From NCBI GenBank assembly GCA_046154665.1, contig JBJXFG010000106.1, forward strand, positions 1-64,000: a stretch of DNA of 64,000 nt. Reading direction: 5' to 3'. The translations under genes were made by a program, and so were the position numbers. The notes under the pieces were generated by a model. The model was not told the origin of the DNA, made no database searches, and saw nothing but the letters and a program-made list of their open reading frames with translations. Shown here in pieces: positions 58,576 through 64,000 of this stretch (position 1 is the first letter of the stretch; each line of letters opens with the position of its first letter). Source of the DNA: JAFLCM01 sp046154665 (lineage in GTDB: Bacteria; Planctomycetota; Phycisphaerae; Phycisphaerales; UBA1924).

Positions 58576-60564
58576 CTACCGCACGCCAGCATACTTCTCG
58601 CCCGGGAACTGCTTGATCCCATCCTGCCTCAGCACCTTGCCGGTGCCCTTGGCGCTCGGGCTCTTCTCGGGAATCGAGAACTGGTTGTTCGGCAGCGTGT
58701 CGTTGTACGCCATCGCCGCCGCCGCCGCCTTCCGCATCGAGGTGTCGGCGTTCTCGGCCAGGCCGCGCCAGCATTCCTTGATCGCCAGTTCAGCCAGATC
58801 AAGGAAATGCAGCGCCGACTGGCGGTCGCGCTCGAACTCGACGCCCTCCTCGCCCGCGCGGACCTGCTGGTCGAGCTTGCTCAGCGTGCAGGTCATGGCG
58901 TGCAGGTACATCGCCGCGTCGGCGATCCGCGCCTGGATCGTCTGCCGATCCAGAATCTTTTCCTCGTGCTCCTTGCTGGCGAGCTTGAACTGGTGGGCGT
59001 GCTCCTGCACCAGCAGTTCCAGCTTCCGCGCCCACGCGTCCAGGCTCGGGTGCAGCCTGGTAATCCGCGGCGGGGCCTTCTTCACGCCCAGGAACAGCTC
59101 CAGCGCCAGCGGGATCGCCTTGCCCGCCACGCCGGGCTTCAGGATGCCCTTCAGGCCCATGATCGCGTTGCCGATCAGGCCCTTGTTCTTGTCGGGGCCA
59201 CAGATGTCCTTGATGCCGATCATCTGCTCGGCAAGGGCCTTGCCGCCGTAGGCGAAGATGAACGACTGCATCACCTCGTTCGCGCCCTCGACGATGATGT
59301 TGATCCGCGAGTCGCGGAAGATCCGCTCGACCTCGTTCTCGGTCATGTACGACTCGCCGCCCATGATCTGCACGGCGTCGTTGACCGCCCGCCACCCAAA
59401 CTCCGAGCAGAACGTCTTGCACACCGCGGTCTCGATGCGGATGTCCGGGTCGTGCCGATCAAGGAACCCGGTGGTCATGTACAGCATCGCGTCCATCGCG
59501 TAGCAGTACGCGCTCATGCGGGCGATCTTCTGCTGCGTCAGGTCAAAGTCTGCCAGTGGCCGCTGGAACTGGTACCGCGTGCGGCCCCACTTAATGGCCT
59601 GGTTCATCGCCGCCGTGGCCCCGCCCAGCATCCCCGCCGACAGCGTGCAACGCCCGTAGTTCAGGCACGTCAGCGCGACATTCAGCCCCTTGCCCTCTTC
59701 GTGCAGCAGGTTGCTCTTAGGCACGCGCACGTTGTGGAAGCGAATGCGGGCCTGCCAGGTGCCGCGGATGCCGCACTTGCTGCGGTTCTTCTGGAAGATG
59801 TCCACCCCCTCCATCTCGGGGTGGCACACCAGCGCGCTGACGCGCTCGACCTCTTTGCCGTCCTTGCCCTTGATCTTCTGCTTGGCCATGACGGTGAACA
59901 GCCCGGAGATCGCCCCCGAGGTGGCCCATTTCTTCTCGCCGTTGAGGATGTAGAACTCCCCGTCCTCGGTTTTTTCGCAGCGGGTTTCCTGCCCGCCCGC
60001 ATCGCAACCGACATTGGGCTCGCTCAGACAGAATGCGCTCACCCAGTCGCTGCAGAGGTGGGGCAGCCATTTGGCTTTCTGCTCCGTGTTCCCGAACAGC
60101 ATGACGGCCTTGCAGCCGATCGACTGGTGCGCCGAAACCAGCACCGCCGTCGAACCGCAGTACTGCCCGATCTTTTCGAGCACGCGCACATACGACGCGA
60201 CGCCCATGCCCAGACCGCCGTACTCCTTGGGGATGGTCATCCCCATCACCCCCATCTTGAACAGGCGGTCGATCACCCAGCGGGGGATCTCCTGGTCCTG
60301 GTCGATCGATACCGACGGATGCTCGGTGCGGAGATACTCATCAAGCTCGGCAATCAGCTGGTCGCACCGCTGCGTCTCCGCCGCGTCCGCCTTCGGATAA
60401 GGGAACACCAGCTCTTCGCGGAAGTGCCCCCAGAACAGGTTCTGCACGAAACCCATCTCAGAGGGATCAGGCCCCAGCAGCACCTCGGCGTCGGCGATCA
60501 TCTGCGCGTCCCGCGCCGAGATGCCCTTCATGCTCTTCAGGTCCGCCTTGATCTGCTGAGACAT
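58576..60564 (-). CDS. large acyl-CoA dehydrogenase (VLCAD/ACAD9-like)
   Basis: A 662-aa flavoprotein that introduces the alpha-beta double bond in acyl-CoA. The start at 60564 is favoured by GGAG 9 nt upstream. The core covers about residues 80-450: MGMTIPKEYGGLGMG, AFCLSEPNVGCDAGG (FAD loop), FYILNGEKKWATSG, FHNVRVPKSNLLHEEGKG, RYQFQRPLADF, DAVQIMGGESYM and RDSRINIIVEGANEVMQSF, where the catalytic glutamate of this subgroup lies. A C-terminal extension of about 190 helical residues makes it as long as mitochondrial very-long-chain enzymes, which bind membranes through this part. Electrons would go to ETF. With two enoyl-CoA hydratases nearby it points to fatty or branched-chain acyl degradation. 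Confidence 0.9.
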   Translation of the reverse strand: MSQQIKADLKSMKGISARDAQMIADAEVLLGPDPSEMGFVQNLFWGHFREELVFPYPKADAAETQRCDQLIAELDEYLRTEHPSVSIDQDQEIPRWVIDRLFKMGVMGMTIPKEYGGLGMGVASYVRVLEKIGQYCGSTAVLVSAHQSIGCKAVMLFGNTEQKAKWLPHLCSDWVSAFCLSEPNVGCDAGGQETRCEKTEDGEFYILNGEKKWATSGAISGLFTVMAKQKIKGKDGKEVERVSALVCHPEMEGVDIFQKNRSKCGIRGTWQARIRFHNVRVPKSNLLHEEGKGLNVALTCLNYGRCTLSAGMLGGATAAMNQAIKWGRTRYQFQRPLADFDLTQQKIARMSAYCYAMDAMLYMTTGFLDRHDPDIRIETAVCKTFCSEFGWRAVNDAVQIMGGESYMTENEVERIFRDSRINIIVEGANEVMQSFIFAYGGKALAEQMIGIKDICGPDKNKGLIGNAIMGLKGILKPGVAGKAIPLALELFLGVKKAPPRITRLHPSLDAWARKLELLVQEHAHQFKLASKEHEEKILDRQTIQARIADAAMYLHAMTCTLSKLDQQVRAGEEGVEFERDRQSALHFLDLAELAIKECWRGLAENADTSMRKAAAAAMAYNDTLPNNQFSIPEKSPSAKGTGKVLRQDGIKQFPGEKYAGVR

Positions 60565-60732
60565 CGTCGAAATCTCCACAAAGGGATGGGAATGACAGCG
60601 CCGGGGAACGAATCCCCAAGACGAACGCCACCCCGCCGTCGGAACTCAATCATAGCCCGAGCCGGAGCGCGTCGAGCGCTTTGAGAGGCGTCGCGGCGGG
60701 TCGCCGCTCCGAAGCAAGCCGCGCCAAGCAGA

Positions 60733-60754
60733 ACCCCGACCGTGAGGAAGGGGT
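60733..60754. repeat. short ACCCC/GGGGT palindrome
   Basis: A 5-bp stem with 12-nt loop (ACCCCGACCGTGAGGAAGGG...) in the 249-bp gap between two minus-strand genes. Its text resembles the family-F units. No gene seen in this gap. Confidence 0.45.
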
Positions 60755-60813
60755 CGCAAAGGTCTTCAAGACTGGAGCAAGACCCCGACCACACTGGCAC
60801 TCGGTGAAGCGTT

Positions 60814-61722
60814 CTACTTCGCCTTCGATTTCTCGAAGAACGCCGCGATCGCCGCTTTCCCCTCAGGGGAACCCCGCAGCCGCACAAGGTGCTCCCGCTC
60901 GGCATCAAGACACGCCCGCCAGCCGCCCTCGCGCCCCCCATCGATCCCGGCACGCACACACTCAAACACCGCCGACGCCGCCTGCGTCCCCGGCACCCGC
61001 GCCCGCACCGCCTCGAGCGCCGCTCCCACCTTGCCGAGGTCGGAACTATTCGAGATCGCCACCGGCTCCCCGACCTTGCCCGTCGGCCGCTTCGCCGACC
61101 GCGCCAGTTCTCGGGCCTTGCCCAGCAACTCCCCCGCCGTCGGCACCAGACACTCGAGCAAACCCGTCGCCCCCGCCTCGACGCAGGTGAACGGCTTCCC
61201 GGTCGCCGTCATCTCGATCGCCTGTGCCGGATCGATTCGGGCGGCTAGCAGGTTCGTCCCGCCCCACCCCGGACAGATGCTCAGCCCCGCCTCGGGCAGC
61301 CCCACCGGATACCCCTTGGGCGGCAGATCGGGCTTCGACGACGTCGGCCCCACGCCGATGAGCCGGTCGCAGTGCATGGCGATCTCAAGCCCGCCCCCCA
61401 GCACCGCGCCGTGCACCGCCGCCACCGACGTACACGCCAGCTTGGCGATCTTCCCAAACACCTCCTGACCAAACCGCAGGTACGCATGCAGCTCCGCGTC
61501 CGACAGCCGCACGATCTCCTCAAGGTTCGCCCCGGCGATGAACACCCGCCCCTCCGACGCCAGCACGAACCCGGCTGGCTTCTTCGCGGCGATCTCGTCC
61601 AGAGCCGCGTCGATCTCACGCAAGAGCGCATGATCGAGCACAACGACGGGGCGGCCCTCCTGGCGGAGGGTGAGGGTGACGACGCCGTGGGCGTCGGTGT
61701 GGATGGGAAGGGGGGTGGGCAT
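60814..61722 (-). CDS. enoyl-CoA hydratase/isomerase family protein
   Basis: A 302-aa crotonase-fold enzyme, hydrating 2-enoyl-CoA. Start at 61722 (MPTPLPIHTDAHG). The oxyanion-hole segments are GRVFIAGANLEEI and AVHGAVLGGGLEIAMHCDRLIG. The acid/base region LPEAGLSICPGWGGTNLLA includes a Glu at the family position. The style is that of the hydratase half of FadJ/FadB, here without the dehydrogenase half. The C-terminal part is longer than in stand-alone hydratases (about 260 aa). It lies in a row with acyl-CoA dehydrogenase and a second hydratase, all minus strand, so joint use in beta-oxidation is probable. The substrate chain is unknown. Confidence 0.88.
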   Translation of the reverse strand: MPTPLPIHTDAHGVVTLTLRQEGRPVVVLDHALLREIDAALDEIAAKKPAGFVLASEGRVFIAGANLEEIVRLSDAELHAYLRFGQEVFGKIAKLACTSVAAVHGAVLGGGLEIAMHCDRLIGVGPTSSKPDLPPKGYPVGLPEAGLSICPGWGGTNLLAARIDPAQAIEMTATGKPFTCVEAGATGLLECLVPTAGELLGKARELARSAKRPTGKVGEPVAISNSSDLGKVGAALEAVRARVPGTQAASAVFECVRAGIDGGREGGWRACLDAEREHLVRLRGSPEGKAAIAAFFEKSKAK

Positions 61723-61878
61723 GATTCCCGAGGATACCCCGCCAGTCCCTTCGGAGCGAAGTCTGTGGCAACCCTGCGCGGCCGGTGCTGCGCTCTGCAC
61801 TCGCGAGCGTGAGGTTCTCTCCGAGACTTCACGCTCGATGCGAGCGCGCGGGCCCCGACAAGCTCGGACGGACGCCCG

Positions 61879-62406
61879 TTAACGGCGTCTGGGTGCGTGC
61901 GGCGTGTCCCGGTAGGACCTCCTCGGAGAGAGACGCCCTTCACTCCACGCCCCGCCACACTCAGGGCATACGACGCAACCGTCAGATTCAGCCGCCAAAC
62001 CGCACAGTTCGTACGCACACGATGGGCACAGGCCTCCACGAAGCAGCACTTGGGCGATCTCGGGCGACCGTTTGAGCCGCATTCGGCGCTCGTTCCACCA
62101 CATGACCAAGGCGGTCGTCGCTGCGGCCAACCCGCCCAACGCTCCTGAAGGAAGACGCCCCCCGCCCATCAAACGCCACAACTCGAACCCGACCAACAAG
62201 AGGACAATAGTCACTGCAAGAACCCGCAGGATGCTCCACGGATTCAACATCCAGCTTGCCATGCGATCTGTTTTCTCGACCAGCGCTTCAAAGGCCGGAT
62301 CAACCATCCGCGCATCGGCGAGGAGGTCGCGGGCCTTGATCACTTCGCGGTGCGCACCACGATCGTCCAGTACTCCACGCGATCTTCGCTTCTGAAAACC
62401 CGCCAT
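61879..62406 (-). CDS. membrane protein with C-terminal zinc ribbon
   Basis: A 175-aa protein of unknown role. Residues about 55-75 (NPWSILRVLAVTIVLLLVGFEL) and 84-104 (LPSGALGGLAAATTALVMWW) are membrane helices. The C-terminal cytoplasmic part has a four-cysteine zinc ribbon, CPSCAYELCGLAAESDG then VCPECGGAW, of the kind attached to many planctomycete membrane proteins. The start ATG is 3 bp beyond the stop of the upstream enoyl-CoA hydratase (62410), so the genes are coupled. It may be regulatory or structural; no enzymatic motif is seen. Confidence 0.78.
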   Translation of the reverse strand: MAGFQKRRSRGVLDDRGAHREVIKARDLLADARMVDPAFEALVEKTDRMASWMLNPWSILRVLAVTIVLLLVGFELWRLMGGGRLPSGALGGLAAATTALVMWWNERRMRLKRSPEIAQVLLRGGLCPSCAYELCGLAAESDGCVVCPECGGAWSEGRLSPRRSYRDTPHAPRRR

Positions 62407-62409
62407 TGC

Positions 62410-63156
62410 TCACCCCCCGTACACCTTCCCCAGCATCCGCTGCGCCTCCTCCCCCCCAATCACCTCGGCGGAAACGTGCGCCCCCTTCCGCACCATGTTC
62501 TCGAGTTGCTCGCCCGCCAGATCATTCAGTAGCCGCTTGGTCGCCCGCAGCGCATTCGGGCCGGCCTTCGCCAGCCGCTCAGCCCGGGCCCGCACCGCCC
62601 CATCGAGTTCCTCCGAAGGCACGCACTCGCTCATCATCCCCATCTCGAACGCCTTGAGCCCGCTCATCGTCCCGCCCTCCAGCAGGATCACCCGCGCCCG
62701 CCCCGGGCCCACCGCCTGCACCAGCCACGGCGCCACCACCGCCGGGCACACCCCGAGATCAACCTCGGGGAACCCGAGCTTCGCGTCCGGGTGCGTGATC
62801 CCGATGTCGCAGACGCACGCCAACCCGCACCCGCCCCCGATCGCCGCCCCGTTCACCCGCGCGATCGTGACCTGCGGCATGCGCCGCACCGAAATCGTCA
62901 GCTCGGCGATCCCCGAAAGCAGCCGCAGCGGAGCGCCCGGCTCCTTCAACACCGCCTTGAGGTCCATCCCGGCACAAAACGTCGGCCCCGCACCGGTGAG
63001 CACGCACACCGACACATCCTCTCGCCGTGACAGCTCATCAACGCGGGCCTGCAGCGCCGCCAGCACATCCACCGACAGCGCGTTGCGCTTGTCGGGCCGG
63101 TTGAGTGCGATCGTCCCGATGCGCCCATCGATGTCCAGCGTCGCCAGGTCGTGCAT
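62410..63156 (-). CDS. enoyl-CoA hydratase, LiuC-like
   Basis: A 248-aa crotonase-fold protein from the start at 63156 (MHDLATLDIDGRIGTIALNRP). Oxyanion-hole segments are GPTFCAGMDLKAV and RVNGAAIGGGCGLACVCDIGI. The catalytic region GFPEVDLGVCPAVVAPWLVQAVG resembles methylglutaconyl-CoA hydratases of leucine degradation, though a general enoyl-CoA hydratase is possible. Length is normal (about 255-265). It precedes the zinc-ribbon membrane gene by 3 bp. Upstream, a family-C repeat pair at 63201-63320 separates it from astA. Confidence 0.9.
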   Translation of the reverse strand: MHDLATLDIDGRIGTIALNRPDKRNALSVDVLAALQARVDELSRREDVSVCVLTGAGPTFCAGMDLKAVLKEPGAPLRLLSGIAELTISVRRMPQVTIARVNGAAIGGGCGLACVCDIGITHPDAKLGFPEVDLGVCPAVVAPWLVQAVGPGRARVILLEGGTMSGLKAFEMGMMSECVPSEELDGAVRARAERLAKAGPNALRATKRLLNDLAGEQLENMVRKGAHVSAEVIGGEEAQRMLGKVYGG

Positions 63157-63200
63157 GGTGCGAGGATAGCACGCGGCGAACGACCAGATTCGCCCAAACA

Positions 63201-63320
63201 CACGAGCCCCGAGCGTCAGCGAGCGGGTCTTTAACTGCTCCCCTCGTCTCCCGAGAACATACGAAGCTCGGTGAAGACCGGGGCTGCCCAAGACCCACTC
63301 GCTCACGCTCGGGGCTCGTT
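63201..63320. repeat. inverted pair of family-C repeats
   Basis: Units at 63201-63231 (CGAGCCCCGAGCGTCAGCGA core) and, inverted, 63290-63320 (CTCGCTCACGCTCGGGGCTC core), 58 nt apart. Same family and head-to-head order as 4417-4508. It lies just upstream of the LiuC-like gene and past the astA stop. Confidence 0.85.
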
Positions 63321-63331
63321 GTTCAGACCAT

Positions 63332-64000
63332 TCAGACCGCCGCAGGGCGCCGGCGTTTCCGTGCCGCGCCGTCGCTCTTGGGCGACGAACTCAGCGACGC
63401 CGGGCTCACCCCGATCGCCATGCCCGCCTTGAGCCCCAGCACCGTCGCGGCGTCGCGAGGCAAACGCAACTCCCCCACCGCCGCGGCGTCGCCGTTCGCC
63501 GCCTCCGCCTGATACGACGTGAACAGGCACCGGAAATCGCCGTTGTCGTGCATCACGCTCACAAACCCTTCGCTCTTGGCGGCGGAGGCGTTGCACGTCC
63601 CGGCATAGCTGGTGCGCACCGCGCCCCGGGCCAGCGGGACCTTGTCGGTGTCGCACTCGAGTTGCGGTCCGCCGTCGAACGGATCGACCTTGTCGTGGTT
63701 GCGGAAGCCGAGTTCTTCGAGCATCCGGCGCGCTGGCAGCGTGTCGGGCCCGACCTGGCCGATCAGCGCCCGCGCCTCCGGCGGCAGCAGCGTGAGATAG
63801 ATCTCCTCACGCGGCAGCAGGCTCGTCATGAACTCCCGCGAATACTGGCAGAACTTGTCCGCCTCGGCGTACGTCAGGTTGATGAACCGCCTGCCGAAGT
63901 ACTCCCACAGCGTGTTGTTCCCGTCGGGCGTGATCGGCCCCATCATCTCGGCGATCACCTTGTCGGCGAACCACGCCCGGAACAGGCCCATGAAGTGGAA
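63332..64000 (-). CDS. astA: arginine N-succinyltransferase, C-terminal part
   Basis: The last 222 residues of an AstA-type enzyme; the N-terminus lies beyond the window. AstA moves succinyl from succinyl-CoA to arginine at the start of the AST degradation pathway. Visible family text is FHFMGLFRAW, LWEYFGRRFINLTYAEADKFCQ, EARALIGQVGPDTLPARRMLEELGF and VDPFDGGPQLECDTDKVPLARG. The C-terminal 40 residues (from GELRLPRDAATVLGLKAG) include a short basic tail, SSPKSDGAARKRRRPAAV, which is not typical. Other ast genes would lie outside. The gene is intact as far as seen. Confidence 0.9.
   Translation of the reverse strand, partial: FHFMGLFRAWFADKVIAEMMGPITPDGNNTLWEYFGRRFINLTYAEADKFCQYSREFMTSLLPREEIYLTLLPPEARALIGQVGPDTLPARRMLEELGFRNHDKVDPFDGGPQLECDTDKVPLARGAVRTSYAGTCNASAAKSEGFVSVMHDNGDFRCLFTSYQAEAANGDAAAVGELRLPRDAATVLGLKAGMAIGVSPASLSSSPKSDGAARKRRRPAAV

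Overview
The window reads as a chromosomal segment of a high-GC planctomycete, most probably of the class Phycisphaerae (order Phycisphaerales). The grounds are three secreted proteins that end in paired dockerin-type EF-hand repeats with a terminal cysteine, a PEP-CTERM-like tail of the PTPGAA...RRRR type, a tricorn-like protease, TPR-sulfotransferases, small zinc-ribbon proteins, and an LPS-type outer envelope (WaaA, OmpH/Skp, LptA-like protein). There is no prophage, integrase or conjugation module. I infer the taxon from gene style, not from a marker-gene search.

Layout. 0-3.3 kb: two dockerin-anchored secreted proteins and a TlyA-like methyltransferase. 3.4-15 kb (+): MoxR ATPase, UvrA, a tricorn-type protease and a giant LptA-like membrane-anchored protein. 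15-21.7 kb (-): RseP-like site-2 protease downstream of a purC/sulfotransferase/sulfotransferase operon. 21.9-31 kb (+): a degenerate GH10-like protein, then a DNA-damage cluster of SRAP, ImuA, ImuB and DnaE2. 31-38.9 kb: beta-helix protein, aldose 1-epimerase, OmpH, threonine synthase, zinc-ribbon protein, PurA and a PEP-CTERM-like protein. 39-44.3 kb (+): GuaA, a Doc-type toxin-antitoxin pair overlapping aroB, and a metallophosphoesterase. 44.4-51.1 kb: UvrD/PcrA helicase, two kynurenine-branch enzymes (3-hydroxyanthranilate dioxygenase and ACMSD) around a DUF4394 dockerin protein, then PsuG. 51.1-55.2 kb: tRNA-Val, WaaA, ProB and a Y-family polymerase. 55.3-64 kb (-): pyruvate dehydrogenase E1 alpha and beta with a BrnT-type toxin-antitoxin pair between them, a GxxExxY protein, a large acyl-CoA dehydrogenase, two enoyl-CoA hydratases, a membrane zinc-ribbon protein and the C-terminal part of arginine N-succinyltransferase.

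The most unusual content is repetitive and has two layers. (1) Short palindromic REP-like units, often as inverted doublets, lie between genes and also inside conserved genes. Clear in-frame insertions occur in uvrA, purA, aroB and twice in pcrA/uvrD, lengthening the proteins by about 15-35 residues. (2) Elements bounded by inverted arrays of imperfect 8- or 9-nt tandem repeats. One carries a four-helix-bundle (23S rRNA intervening-sequence, S23/IVP) gene and sits inside dnaE2, just after the third catalytic aspartate, with the polymerase frame kept open across about 670 bp. A second carries a GxxExxY nuclease-like gene between pdhA and an acyl-CoA dehydrogenase gene. A third has both arms but no gene (17.18-17.34 kb), and several solo arrays exist. 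I suggest these are one family of small cargo-carrying elements related in style to rRNA intervening sequences; that unification is my inference.

Genes that act together: SRAP-ImuA-ImuB-DnaE2 (abasic-site shielding plus mutagenic translesion synthesis, with the Y-family polymerase and UvrA/UvrD elsewhere in the window); PurC, PurA and GuaA (purine synthesis); HAAO plus ACMSD (3-hydroxyanthranilate catabolism); PdhA/PdhB; acyl-CoA dehydrogenase plus enoyl-CoA hydratases; WaaA, OmpH and the LptA-like protein (outer envelope).
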